From Hydra vulgaris (taxonomy: Eukaryota > Cnidaria > Hydrozoa > Anthoathecata > Hydridae): a stretch of 64,000 nt of DNA. Positions 33,600 through 44,667 of this stretch are shown piece by piece. The notes beneath the pieces were generated by a model. That model worked only from the letters and a program-made list of their open reading frames with translations, did not search any database and was not told where the DNA came from. Where the stretch lies: the NCBI RefSeq assembly GCF_038396675.1, contig NC_088926.1, positions 27,714,501-27,778,500 on the forward strand, given 5' to 3'. A program made the position numbers and the translations under genes. Every line of letters begins with the position of its first letter. Within the stretch, counting starts at the first letter, position 1.

Positions 33600-35622
33600 A
33601 GTGTTTTTGTAGTGAGAAAGCAATTAGCTATTCAAATCAAAATTAGAAACATTAGAAATTTAAGTTCAGTGGCATCTATAACAATGTCAGTTAATCCATT
33701 TCCAGTATTCACAAATATATCTAGAATTTTTTTTTGAAGAAAATTAGCATCAACTTTTTGTTGTTGTTGTTGATTAAATAGGTAGCAAATATTACTAATT
33801 GGGTAAAATATTACCCTACCAGTAAAAGTTCTATGTACAGTTGTATAAGACTTTTCAAGCAAAGATGACATAAATTTTAAATCTAAGCCATGGCGACATC
33901 CAGTAAAGACACTAAAAAGCTGTGTTTTATTATTTAAAGTTTTTTCACTTGTATTTCAACAATCTGGGTATGGTATAAGATGTAAATACAGTTGGACCTA
34001 TTCAAAAACCATATCAAAATTTTAGTTTGATACCCCCATTTAAGTATTGAAATGTTTGTTTTTTAGATTTAATATTTTATTAGGAAAATTGTTTTTGCCC
34101 TCCAATTAACTATGCTTTTAGGGATATGCATAATTTCACATTTTCATTTTTGGATTTTGATGCTCAAGTATTATATTTTCAAATTTGGTTATAAAAATAT
34201 TTTTTTCTTTAATAACGGTTTGCAATATTTCAATTGTTTTAAAGGACTTTTCAAGTTTTTTTTAAACCTAGTTTTAAAAATTTTTTGATGGCTCTAAGCT
34301 GTTTTCTTAATTTACCTTTAGCACTTGATTTGTGATTCATTTTTTTAATTCAGTTGCATTCCAATTTACGAAGTCCTTCCTGCATAAATATACTGGGTTC
34401 AATACTTCCAGCACTTATTAGTTTTTCAACTGCTGTGCTTCCATTATTAAATGCTATAATAGCTGAGTTCATACTAATTTCAAGAACTTTTTTCCGATAA
34501 AAAAATCTTTAGGACATCTCTTCCATGTCATTCAGACTTTCATTTTTATTTTGTCTGTGCAAACATTTTGATAATAAAGTTTCATTTGTCAAATCTGTAA
34601 ATATAGGCATAAGTACTGCTTTAATTGCTAATGGTAAGCTTAATTAATAGCAAAATTTGTGTCTCTCTGACTCTTCACTTATGTTACTGTTGTGAAATAA
34701 AACAGCTTAAGCAGCTTTTTTCATTGCATATAGGTTATTTACATTTAGACAGATAGCCATAGCAAAATAATTTTGAAGCGTATTTATGGCTTTATCTGTC
34801 AGACGATCTTTTCCAGCTATTCTTTTTCCATCTTTAAGAAACTGATTTTTAAGTATCACTTAAGGTTACGTGCACGATTTCCTAATCTCTTTTGGTAATG
34901 TCCAACACAGTGAAGCCTGTATATTTCAAAACCTGGATATGGATTACTTGCAACAACATTATATGCTGAGCTGTCACCGTCTCCAATATATCCTTCGTAT
35001 CTCAAACCATGCTTTTCAATTGACCGTTGAAAAATCGAAACAGCACCAGAAGCTTCTATGGATCCTGATGATTTATTGTGGTTAGCTTCACAAACATGAT
35101 TGATTTTCCAATTTTGATAACCTGGAATTAACTTGTTTTTGTTCCAATAACTATAAGCTTTGCAGAATTTAGTTAGCGAAATTGAATCAAGACATTTTCT
35201 GTTCTTTCTTGATATTGCAGTGACATTACCATTTAAAGACTGATGACCTCTCTTTTGCCAGGTACCATCAACAGAAACTTGGTAACATCATTAACATTGC
35301 TTAATTTAGAAATAATATCTTTAGTTTCATTTGCTGCACTTGACATACTTGTAGAAGCAACTTCATTATAAATATTTAACAAATTGTTATTTATTGCACT
35401 ATAGTTTTTAAAATTCATAGGAGATAGTATGTTCATTACTGCAGTAAATTTACATATAGATTGATAACCTTTACCAATCTCGCGAAAAGCAGTAACAACT
35501 TGAAAATTAACTGATGCAATAGGAACACCTGGAGTACTTTTAGATTTTTTGGTAGAAAACTGAGACGTGTGCCATCCTTTAAATGGGCAACAAAGGCACT
35601 GTAAAGTTAAATAAAAATGCAT
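33600..35622 (-). pseudogene. Mutator-like transposase (MULE) relic
   Basis: Reading the - strand from 35622, the frame gives VTAFREIGKGYQSICKF and MNILSPMNFKNY. It then gives VSVDGTWQKRGHQSLNG, with the first catalytic Asp, and GSSGSIEASGAVSIFQRSI. GYIGDGDSSAYNVV carries the likely second Asp, and RLHCVGHYQKRLGNRARNLK follows. This is the arrangement of the 'Mutator-like transposase' family common in insects and cnidarians. Several stops and frameshifts follow (near 35270, 34860 and later), and the C-terminal half is badly decayed. No terminal repeats were identified. It sits in PNKP intron 2, opposite to the host gene. Confidence 0.75.
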
Positions 35623-35639
35623 TTAGCAATCAATTCCGA

Positions 35640-36255
35640 TTTTTTGTTTAATAAACATTTTTGGTTTAATAAACAATTTTGGTTTGCATGTGTAATTATT
35701 TGAAATTTTTCTTGTAGGCATAGTATGCATTTTTTGGAAATATTGTTATATCCAGGTGCTGTTTTAAGGATGGACCAATTCAGTATAAAATCATCAATAT
35801 TTTTATCTTTTAATTCTCATATATATTTTGACAGCATGGTGTCTTTGAATACTTTTTATTTTTAAAGAACTGCTTATGATTGACAAAACACTTTTCCATT
35901 CACCTTCTGTTATGCCAATCTATTGTTTATCAGGTACATTCTTAGAAGAAACAAAGCATTTATATACCACATTTTTGGATAAACAACTTCCACTCATTGG
36001 ACAACTGTTTTTTTGTTTACAGTTATAATTTTCTGTAGTTTTTTCATTTAGCATTTCTTTTTTGTTTAACAAAGCATTATTGTGATCTTTTATAATTCTT
36101 TCTATATTTTTTGTGCAACTGTAGCTAACTTTAATTTTATTTCGATTGAAAATTTTATGTAATTTATTAGAGGGCGGGAAATGCTTATCGACTAATTTTA
36201 AAAACACTTTTCCTATGTTAGTGGAAACATTTTTGCTATATGGGGGTTGAACCAA
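35640..36255 (-). pseudogene. GIY-YIG endonuclease end of a Penelope-like retroelement
   Basis: From 36255 the - strand reads QPPYSKNVSTNIGKVFLKLV, DKHFPPSNKLHKIFNRN and CPMSGSCLSKNVVYKCFV. It continues as KQ-stop-IGITEGEW, then after a frameshift as DFILNWSILKTAPGYNN, KKCILCLQEKF and LLNKKSEL. VVYK and (Y)IG are the halves of a GIY-YIG nuclease motif, and the C-terminal Cys and W...LLN blocks are typical of retroelement GIY-YIG domains. The Tyr codon of YIG is now TAG. The fragment ends about 20 bp from the MULE relic. It is dead and belongs with the adjoining reverse-transcriptase piece on the opposite strand. Confidence 0.75.
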
Positions 36256-37010
36256 ATTACATTTTTAGTTCTATTTCATTGGAAAGCCCATCTCTTAAAA
36301 ACAAAAACAAACACTGATGATGTATTTAATAACCAAGATAATGATAATTATAGATTTAAAACAAAAAATACCCCACCTTTTATACCTGATTTGGAAAATT
36401 TTGAAAATGACCTATTGCTTTTAATTAAAACAATAAAGTTTTGCCCTATAAAAAATGAATTTCAAACACGATTAAAGTTAGATGTTAAAAAAATTAAATC
36501 AAACCCTAATATTTTGGTTTTTGGTCACAACAGAAAACTATAAAAAAAAATTTACACGACAATTTACTAGTTCTTATGAGAAAGCACCTAAAAATATAGA
36601 AAATAAACCTTGATAACAGAATCGAATCAACTGCTCCTTCCCGAGCCTTCGTAACACTAAAAGACCAAATTTTCAAAACAAACTTTCTTGTAGGTTATTG
36701 GTTTCCTCAAAAGAGATTGGACATGTAAGCAAAGTTAAATGGGACAAAATTAACAATATTCTTAGAAATAAATTAAATTTGCAACAGTGGAAAAACCACT
36801 GATGTTATAATTTGGTTCTCCATAATTGAAAATAAAAATGACTGTACATTTATTCAATTTGACATGAATGATTTTTACCCCTCAATAACTGCAGCTATTT
36901 TAGATAAAACAATTGAGTTTGCAAAAAGCCGCACAGTTATTCCTGAAGAAACAATCCGTATAATAAAATGGAAATTATTAGTTTTATGGTTCATTTAGCT
37001 TTTATGTAAG
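36256..37010 (+). pseudogene. 5' part of the same Penelope-like element, inverted
   Basis: The + strand encodes RFKTKNTPPFIPDLENFEND, NEFQTRLKLDVKKI, then after frameshifts IGHVSKVKWDKINNILRNKL, NLQQWKN and FIQFDMNDFYPSITAAILDK, then IPEETIRIIKW. FD.NDFYPSI is the start of the reverse-transcriptase palm motif A in this retroelement family. The rest of the reverse transcriptase is missing. Its orientation is opposite to the GIY-YIG piece that should follow it, with the junction near 36250. Confidence 0.7.
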
Positions 37011-37109
37011 TTTTATTAAAAAGTTAAACATTTATTACTATATAATTATTATTATATAATATTTATTACTAAAAAAATTGTTTACAATATATTTTTATAT
37101 ATATATACA

Positions 37110-37950
37110 GTCGCGATCAAAGGTTTAGAACATAAAAAAATAAAATTTTTATTAAATCATTAATTTATTTTATCAAAATATATTAGTAACCATTACAATT
37201 GACAAAAAAAATATCTTTGAAACATTAGTTAATGTTTTATGAATTGAATTCTTGAGGTTAATACTTGGTATGATGTCCTTTAGCATTTAAACAATTAGCT
37301 AAGCAGTTAGGCATAGAGTGAATGAGTCTTCTTAAATATTCAGGAGTCATAAGTTGAATCCATACTTGCCTAATTTTTTCTTTTAAGTTATACGAAGATG
37401 AAAGTCTTAGTTTCTAAACTTCGTTTTTAAGATGATTCCAGCAGTTTTCAATGAGATTGAGCTCGGGTGAATTACCAGGCCAGGGACCAATAATCTCAAC
37501 CCCATTCTCGCAACCAACTGCTCACAAGCTTTGCCCTGTGCCAGGGTGCTCTGTCATGCTGAAACTTGTGGGTATTTGTGATGTTCATGATTTCTTTAAG
37601 TTTTTCTTTAAGTATTTCAAGATAAATATTGCTGTTTATTGTGGTGTTAGGAGGCATAAACCATAAACCACCACTTTGATTTGCTGTAATGGCACCCCAT
37701 ATCATGATTATAGGGCAACGTTTTGGCACCCCATATCATGATTATAGGGCAAGAAAATACTTGGAGTTGAATCGTTGGCAAGGCGGGAGTCTAACGTTTG
37801 TGGAATCACGTGCTCAGATTGTTATTCTACGTAAACAACGTTGTTCACGTAGTATAACTATCTGAGCACGTTTTTCTGCTGTTAATTTATTAGTTTTTCC
37901 CATTATTATTTTCTGTTAAAATAACAGCAAGCTATGACTTAAACAAGTTT
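37110..37950 (-). mobile_element. Tc1/mariner element relic
   Basis: The left edge TACAGTCGCGATCAAAGG is a typical Tc1-like end next to TA. The right edge could not be matched confidently; a direct rather than inverted GAGGTTTAAAACATAA lies near 37950. A 28-bp unit starting GGCACCCCATATCATGATTA is tandemly duplicated at about 37683-37753. A 62-bp near-perfect palindrome occupies 37809-37870. Confidence 0.65.
37430..37729 (-). pseudogene. Tc1-like transposase catalytic-domain fragment
   Basis: The - strand frame reads IMIWGAITANQSGGLWFM, then FQHDRAPWHRAKLVSSWL (second catalytic Asp in QHDRAPWH). After a frameshift near 37496 it reads IGPWPGNSPELNLIENCWN, with PELNLIE giving the third acidic residue. 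The first Asp region and N-terminus are damaged or missing. It lies in PNKP intron 2. Confidence 0.85.
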
Positions 37951-38094
37951 AGAGGTTTAAAACATAACATTTTGCATGCATATAGTAATACTCAAATATA
38001 TATAATACTCAAAATTTTCAAAGTAAAAAAAATATTTGAAACAAATATTTCAAATTTTTTGCAAATTTTTAAAATGTTCCAATTATATGTAATG

Positions 38095-38234
<140 letters not shown>

Positions 38235-38394
38235 AACCAATAATTATCAACTAAAACACAGAACAGTTGTTGAAATTGAATCCAAATTAAATTTTGATTT
38301 TAAAAACAAAGTCTATGTACTTAATAAATTTTGTGTTTACACTTAATTATTTTATGTGACTTTCATTAATTGAAATTTTTTGCTCAGTTATAAG

Positions 38395-38862
38395 TAGTGT
38401 TGTTATGACTATTAAGTATTTCACTTGTCGACTAGTACATTTTTAAAATCGACTAAGTCGATTTAGTCGAATTATGGGAATAATTTATTTTTTTGAAATA
38501 ATTTTTAATAAAAGTGATGAAGTAATTTATATTTGCTTACTATTTTCAACATCATATAATTTAAATATTAATAAAGCAAATCAATATAAGAAAAGGGTCG
38601 CTCCGATAACGGGACAATTTTTCACAGACCCCAATGATTTAAGGATTGCTGTATATACTTGCTACATATTAAAGTCTTTAAAATCAAATTTACAATATGA
38701 TTGTATAGATGATATTTAGATTTGGAGCTTCACAACTTAGTTTTGTCCTAGGGCTAGCTTCCAGCGGCCCTTTATGAAAATATTTATAAAAATCCAAAGC
38801 ATCGAGTAAACAAAAGAAGAAAAAAAAAGTTAATAAAATACATAGCCAAAGGTTTAACTCGG

Positions 38863-38916
<54 letters not shown>

Positions 38917-39313
38917 GAATATATATATATATATAATATATATATATATATTTTTCGGTAGTTATTAAGGTGCTTCCAAAAGTCCTTATGGTCTTATCAC
39001 AAAGCACCGCGGAAGAATTTAAATAATGCTAACATGTTATGAATTAGATAAAGTAAATAAAAAATTAGGTAATAGTTATAATAGTACATGCTTTTGTTAT
39101 TAAATGAACAAACAAAAACCAAATATTAAAAAGTTAAATTGAATGATGAGATATAAGGATTTTAAGACTTTTTTTCGACTAAATCGATTTTTAGTCGATT
39201 TGTAAAAAGTCTATTGTCAATTAAATCGAATATTCGATTTTTCAAAGTCGACTAATTTCGAATTTCGACCAGTCGAATTTTAGTCGATTTAGTCGAAGTC
39301 GATAACAACACTA
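38395..39313. mobile_element. hAT-type MITE with CGACTAAATCGA subterminal repeats
   Basis: The ends TAGTGTTGTTAT and ATAACAACACTA are perfect inverted repeats. GTTATAAG occurs on both sides (38387-38394, 39314-39321), an 8-bp target duplication. Inside both ends, GTCGA/TCGAC and AAATCGA motifs recur many times. No transposase is recognised, so it is non-autonomous. A (TA)n array lies inside it at 38873-38950. Confidence 0.85.
38873..38950. repeat. (TA)n arrays inside the hAT MITE
   Basis: Two TA runs are separated by TTTACCGAA and similar short spacers; the arrangement is roughly symmetrical. Confidence 0.9.
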
Positions 39314-39410
39314 GTTATAAGTATGAGTTATAAGTCCCGTTTATATTTATAGTTATAAGTCTAGTTATAAGTCTAGTTATAAGTCCCTTTTATATTTATA
39401 ATTATGTAGA
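39314..39410. repeat. TAGTTATAAGT(C) short tandem repeats
   Basis: At least five copies of AGTTATAAGT, some spaced by CCCGTTTATATTTAT. The hAT MITE inserted into one of these units, which would also explain the matching flanks. Confidence 0.8.
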
Positions 39411-39482
39411 AGAAGCCTTGTTTTTTCGTTTGTTATTTATTCTTGTATTATTATGTTGTATTATTATTTTTATCTTGTTCAG

Positions 39483-39956
39483 AATGTTGAGATGATCATC
39501 TTTGTTGGATCTCCAGCAGCTGGCAAATCGTTTTTTGCAAAAAATTATCTTGAGCCGAATTTTTATGTAATTGTTAATCGAGACACATTAAAAACTATTG
39601 AAAAATGTATTTTGCTTGCTGAAGAAAGTTTAAAGAACAAGAAAAGTGTTGTTATTGACAATACGAATCCTTCAAAAGAAGCCCGCAAGGCGTTCATCGA
39701 TTTAGCAAAAAAATACAACGTTTCCGTTAGATGTTTTTATTTTCAAACTCCTTTAGAGCTTGCTCATCACCTAAACATGTTTAGACAAGTTGTTTCAGGC
39801 GGAACGATCAGACGAGTCCCAGATGTTGGTTTTAACACGTTTAAGAGTAAGTTTCAGCCTCCAACTAAAGAAGAGGGATTTGAAATAGTCACAATTAACT
39901 TTTCTCCGAAGTTCCATACCAATGATGAAAAAGCGTTATTTCTCCAATGGACTTAA
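39483..39956 (+). CDS. PNKP: PNKP exon 3: kinase domain and stop
   Basis: The exon follows CTTGTTCAG in phase 0 and encodes the whole polynucleotide-kinase domain. The P-loop is GSPAAGKS (259-266; usual GFPGAGKS). VNRDTL holds D284, the expected catalytic Asp. VVIDNTNP (306-313) is the Walker B-like block and CFYFQTPLELAHHLNMFR the lid region. PPTKEEGFEIV is the C-terminal signature, and the stop is at 39954-39956. It is intact and in frame with exon 2 across a 6.4-kb intron that holds four transposon relics. Length and order of motifs agree with PNKP of other animals, apart from the missing FHA part. Confidence 0.93.
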   Translation, partial: NVEMIIFVGSPAAGKSFFAKNYLEPNFYVIVNRDTLKTIEKCILLAEESLKNKKSVVIDNTNPSKEARKAFIDLAKKYNVSVRCFYFQTPLELAHHLNMFRQVVSGGTIRRVPDVGFNTFKSKFQPPTKEEGFEIVTINFSPKFHTNDEKALFLQWT

Positions 39957-40300
39957 TCGAATTTTACATGATTAATAATTTTTTAATTAGATTATTATAT
40001 ATTGTTATCAGCACTCAAAAAAATTTATTTCAAAAAATCAACGAGTTTTTTGTCTTTTAACATTTTAATGTTTAAAGGCATCTTTAGGTTTTCACTTATA
40101 AAAGCATATAAAAACTAGCGTAAATAAGCATTTCATCTATACAAATTATTTTTTAATAATAAAAACATTAAGATAACATATAAACGAATTTGCCTTAATT
40201 ATTCACACTTTTTTGTGTTATAAAATGAAAGATTCATGACTGATAACAAAAAAAGTTCATAACAGCTGTTACCAAAAATATGCATACTGGTACAATATAT

Positions 40301-40406
40301 ATATACATATATATATACATACATACATACATACATACATACATACATACATACATACATAAATACATACATACATAAATACATACATACATACATACAT
40401 ACATAC
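40301..40406. repeat. (ATAC)n microsatellite
   Basis: About 90 bp of tetranucleotide repeat with a few ATAAATAC interruptions, preceded by a short TA run. Confidence 0.95.
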
Positions 40407-40769
40407 TAGCAGTTTAAACCCGTAAAACGGGTCTTGGTAAATCTATTTCACCCCGACCTTTTTTATACTTATTCCTTACTTGAATATTTTTTAGGAAGAA
40501 AAATTTCTATAAACGTATAGAACAGTGGTTCTTACCCTTCGTCGGGAAGCACTTTTGATCATGACAAAAATTTGGAGAGCACTGAAATCAAGGAGTAAAA
40601 AAAACAAACAAATGCACATACGTACGACTTTTATTGAAAATAAAAGATTATAACAACAGTTTAAAATGATAACATGACAAACAAATTGGTGATAAACAAA
40701 TTTAATAAGTAAAAAAAATAACATTGAACAAAACTTAATTCAGAAAAATAAAAAAATTTAATGTGAAAC

Positions 40770-41715
40770 CTATGCTTGACGGCTTTTACAAATTTCAGTG
40801 ATATTAGGCCTAATTTTAGAAATAGCTACCCTCACTTCTTCATCCAAATAAGTAAGTGTTGCTCGTTTTTTAGTTTTTATATTGGTGACTATCGAGAAAC
40901 CAAGTTCGCACAAATATGATGTTGAAAATTGCAACAAGATTTTAAGTACCTTCATGTGCATAGCTGAGTTCTTGCACAAAGATCCAAAATTCCTCAAGAA
41001 GAATTTCGGAAAATTTCATTTTAGGCGTGCGATCCGATGATAGGTTGATTAATTCTTCTTCTTCTTGGTATGACAACTTACTATTTGATGTATCAACCTT
41101 GACAAAGGGATAGCGTATCCAGTATGTTTCTACGTTTATTGATGGAAATAAAATTCAATCTTTTCTTCTAATAAAATTAAATGCTCCGTTACTGCTGAAA
41201 TAATTTCGTAGGTAGTGTTATCATTAAAAGAAGGAAAGATATCTACTTTCTTCTTCTCCAACACACGATTTTTCCAAAAAATAACTTTTTTCCGAAAGTC
41301 TGTCAATTTGTCGGTCGATGTTAAAAAACTTTCTTCCTTGAAGGCTTGAATTAACACAATTTAAATAATCAAAAATATCAGCTAAATATGTCAATTTAGC
41401 ACACCAAATGTCATTTTGAAGATATTCCACAAAATCATCCATAATTTTCTTTTGGAAAAAGGTCATCAGTTCATCCTTCAGTTCTAAGAAACGACGTAAC
41501 ACTTTTCCTCTGGATAACCATCTCACTTCGATTTAATGAAGTTTACCATATTTACAACTTTGTCTACCACAGGTTTTAATGCTACTGGTAATGTTTTGGA
41601 CGCCAGAGATTCGCTATGCAAAAAACAGTGAGTAGATATAATATTGGCGTTTCTTTTCTTGGCGCGAGTCGCAAACCCTTTTAATGAGCCTACCATTGAT
41701 GGAGCACCGTCCGTT
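40770..41715 (-). pseudogene. hAT transposase relic, ZBED5/FAM200-like
   Basis: Read from 41715 on the - strand: DGAPSMVGSLKGFATRAKKR (with the second catalytic Asp), then THCFLHSESLASKTLP. After a frameshift come RWLSRGKVLRRFLELKDELM and CAKLTYLADIFDYLN. After another come FSTSYLCELGFSIVTNIKTK and LRVAISKIRPNI-like sequence at the C-terminus. This order is that of the ZBED5-like hAT group that has also been domesticated in vertebrates. The N-terminal BED finger and first Asp are missing, replaced by the inserted A/T-rich block. It is non-functional. Confidence 0.8.
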
Positions 41716-41718
41716 TTT

Positions 41719-42306
41719 TATTAAGGCAAAATTACAGGGCTTATTTTAATTTTTTAGTCAGACAAAATGTCTGATTAAATTTGAATTTGGTCAGATTCAA
41801 TTTTAGGTCCATTCAAATTAAGATGTTTTTAAGATTTTATTTAAGATTAAATTTAAGATGTTTGTAGCAAATTTTATTTTTAGTTACATAGCTTGGTTTA
41901 TATTACAGCTGTTAAAACGTTACAATAAACTAATTTTTTAATATTAATTTAAATAAATATTTAATTATTATTTTTTCATAATTTTAAAAAAAATTTTAGT
42001 TTTTAAAACACCTTTTAGATTCCGTATAATAACAATTTTTATCATACATATTAAATTTCAAACATTAAACGAATGCGCGAACGATTTTCGCTTTGAAGTC
42101 ACCGATTTTAATGGTCATTAAAATTATTATAATCGACTATTAAAATCGGTGATTGCGAAGCAAACAACTTTCGCTCAAATAATAAATTTTTAAGTAAAAA
42201 AAACACGTTGTTTAAAGTCTTCGTTGTTTGTAAAATTATTCGTTGATTTAGTTTTAAAAAAAAATTATTTATAGAATTTTAAATTAATAAAACTGCCTTA
42301 ATATTA
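41719..42306. mobile_element. Possible nested MITE with TTAA target site
   Basis: TTAAGGCAAAATTA at the left and TAAAACTGCCTTAA at the right are short inverted ends bordered by TTAA, as in piggyBac or Kolobok elements. It contains a hairpin with CACCGATTTTAAT arms near 42100-42155. It sits exactly where the hAT transposase reading ends. The short ends make this tentative. Confidence 0.4.
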
Positions 42307-42877
42307 CATAATGTTTTTTATGGTAACTTAAATAAAATGTAATTATTATCAACAATCTCTAGAAGTTTTATTTCGTTCTTTCTTGAGTTTAATTAGTTTT
42401 TTCTTATACTTAATATGTATTAATTAAACGAATGTAAATGTACTTTAATTTTCGTTTGATTAGAATAAAATACAAACTAACCTTATTATTATTTGGTTTC
42501 CTGTAAACTACACTTTTTATTTTTATTTTCAAAATGTTGCATTCAATGTAGGTCGGTAATAAAACCCAATTATTGTAGCTTCTTACCTAAACTGTAGTCA
42601 TTACAGTGTAATGTAATAAGTGAGTGGACAGTAAATTTTCAGTTTCATAATTTCGCGGAGCACTTGCAACTACCTCGCGGAGCACCGGTAGTTGCAAGTG
42701 CTCCGCGAAAAGAAGAGCCACTGATATAGAAAAACTATACCTATTGTTTACTTTTTAAAGCTATGAAGAAAAAAAATTTAATCAACCTAAAAAAAGCTTT
42801 AAATTTTTTGGTAGCCGTTGCGCGAATCGCTCTTTATTAACAGATTAGATATTACCCTGAGGACACCGAACTAAAAA

Positions 42878-42965
42878 AAGACGTCTTTTGAACATTTAAA
42901 AGACGTCCAAAACATTCCAAAACCGTTAAAAACGTTTAAAAAACGTCTTTTTTATGTCCCGTGCC
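42878..42965. repeat. AAAGACGTC-type repetitive block
   Basis: Repeated AAGACGTC/AAAACGT motifs (AAAGACGTCTTTTGAACATT, then TTTAAAAGACGTCC, then AAAAACGTC) end in GTGCCTACTAGG. It looks like a known style of dispersed repeat, but I cannot assign it. Confidence 0.5.
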
Positions 42966-43176
42966 TACTAGGTATTACCTGTATAAATAATATTTAGAAT
43001 ACTCGCTTGAAATGTGTTAAATAATTACCATCGGTTTAAAAAAATTTTAAAAACATGAGATGATTTTAAAATGGGGATTAAGGTTAGCAGACGTTAACAT
43101 AACTCCAAAGTAGGTCGATTTTTTCGGCCTGTGGTTTGTTTATTAATTTACCATATTAAATATTATTTAAAATCAG

Positions 43177-43397
43177 GTAGAACTAATTTCTCAAATAATC
43201 GATCCTCGTATTTCAAAAAAGATTGAAGAATATGTTATAGAAGGAATATACAACATAAGGGAAATAAAGCACCTCCTTCGTTTGACAATAAAAGATACTT
43301 TTGGAAATGAAAATCTTCCTCCTTCAAATAGCAGAAGATTCTATCCCAACACTGCAACCATAAGATCACATATAGTAAAAATTAAAAATAAGTTATG
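43177..43397 (+). pseudogene. MULE-SWIM-ULP1-PHD element, copy 1, exon 1
   Basis: This is the first recognisable exon of a decayed multi-exon transposase gene (AAATCAG acceptor, GTAAAT donor). It encodes VELISQIIDPRISKKIEEYV, REIKHLLRLTIKDTFG and SRRFYPNTATIRSHI. This N-terminal region, (R)FYP...IR.HI, precedes the catalytic core in animal MULE/ZSWIM-like proteins. The final two bases join the first base of exon 2 to form Trp. Confidence 0.7.
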
Positions 43398-43542
43398 GTA
43401 AATCACAAATGTTGATTATTTCTTAGAATAAATTTTACATGTGAAATGATTTGCTTTACTAATTTAGATGTTTACTTGATTCATGTTCAAAGTAATCTTT
43501 AAAACTTTTATTTTATTAATGTTGTTGTTTCCTTTTATAAAG

Positions 43543-43967
43543 GTATTCCATGATTGACCAAGAATGCCTTTTGATAAAATGTGAAGAATTGAAAAAATGT
43601 GATCCATCTGTCAAAGTGTTTCTTAGACCAAACTGTAGTGGCGAAGATGGTGGTGATAAATGTTCGTTTTTATTTGTTTATCAGTCACAGTGGCAACAAC
43701 ACCTTCTCATGCGCTATGGAACTGAGATACTGCTACTTGATGCCACATACAGGACTACCAGATATTCTCTTCCTCTGTTCTTTTTAACTGTAAAAACTAA
43801 TTTTGACTACCAAATAGTAGCCAGTTTTGTCATTGAAAGTGAAACAAAACAAGCCATCACAGAAGCGCTTAACACAATAAAAGATTGGAACCCATCTTTT
43901 CAACCTTCCTTTTGCATGACTGATTATTGTACTGAAGAAATGGATTCATTAGAAGCTGTTTTTCCAG
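43543..43967 (+). pseudogene. MULE-SWIM-ULP1-PHD copy 1, exon 2: catalytic core
   Basis: It lies between TATAAAG and TTTCCAG|GTATAA and encodes 141 intact codons. EILLLDATYRTTRYSLPLFF carries the first catalytic Asp of MULE transposases, and FCMTDYCTEEMDSLEAVFP carries the second. The protein would be a cut-and-paste DNA transposase. The exon itself is undamaged; the gene is broken in later exons. Confidence 0.85.
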
Positions 43968-44205
43968 GTATAAATAAAGTTTATAATAATTTTATTTTGT
44001 TAGTGAATAGTATGGCAGTTTAAATATACATTTAAAAGCAATTTAAATTGGTATACATTAAAATAATGTAAAGCATTTAATAGAATATTTTGATTCATTT
44101 TTTGTTGTCTTTTTTAAGTTCACTAGAAACTCTTTTTTTTTTCATTGTGTAACTCATCTGAATTTGGTTTTTAACTTATTTTAAAATATAGAGAATTACT
44201 TTTAG

Positions 44206-44497
44206 GTTGTCGTGTTCTTATATGTGATTTTCATAGAGAGCATGCATGCGATTTCATAGAGAGCATGTTTTTTTGGCAATCCAGCAAGCATGGCATTGCT
44301 GGATTGCCAAAAAAACAAACAACTGCTCAGAATTTAAAGATCCAATAATTTCAATGCTACGAAATATTGGATGGGCACAAAATGAAAAGATGGCAGATGC
44401 AGCAATAGTTAAGTTAAAATGTTCCAACTTTTGGTTGGACAATAAATTTCATAAATTTAAGAAATATATTACTAATTATTGGTTACAAATTAAAGAA
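44206..44497 (+). pseudogene. MULE-SWIM-ULP1-PHD copy 1, exon 3, rearranged
   Basis: It starts CRVLICDFHREHA, the C.FH motif after the second Asp. A small rearrangement then disrupts it: GATTTTCATAGAGAGCATG is partly repeated, and an inverted copy of the next 21 bp is inserted (44267-44287 with 44296-44316). The frame resumes AWHCWIAKKTNNCSEFKDP and ends FHKFKKYITNYWLQIKE at GTGAGT. Copy 2 (63551-63798) shows the undamaged arrangement. Confidence 0.8.
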
Positions 44498-44667
44498 GTG
44501 AGTATATTTAACATTATAATTATTATCTCAAATTTAACATTACTTAACATTTTTTGCTATACATAACCCAAGGATTGCAAATTTAAAGCATTAGTTTATG
44601 GTTAAAACAATTTTAATTTATACTCGTGTCAATGTAAATCTGCAAAAGTGTTATTATTTTTTTCTAG

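Larger units (their letters stand above)
40523..42723 (-). mobile_element. hAT DNA transposon, ZBED5-like
   Basis: The ends CAGTGGTTCTT and AAGAGCCACTG are inverted. They are flanked by GTATAGAA (40515-40522) and ATATAGAA (42724-42731), a 7/8 match for an 8-bp target duplication. Near the right end is a G/C-rich inverted block, GCGGAGCACTTGCAACTACC, with its complement (about 42656-42708). The - strand carries transposase pieces, and an extra A/T-rich MITE appears nested at 41719-42306. Confidence 0.85.

Noticed and set aside
34870-35085. + strand frame over the MULE relic
   Set aside because: It is a shadow of the - strand transposase, which carries the recognisable motifs.
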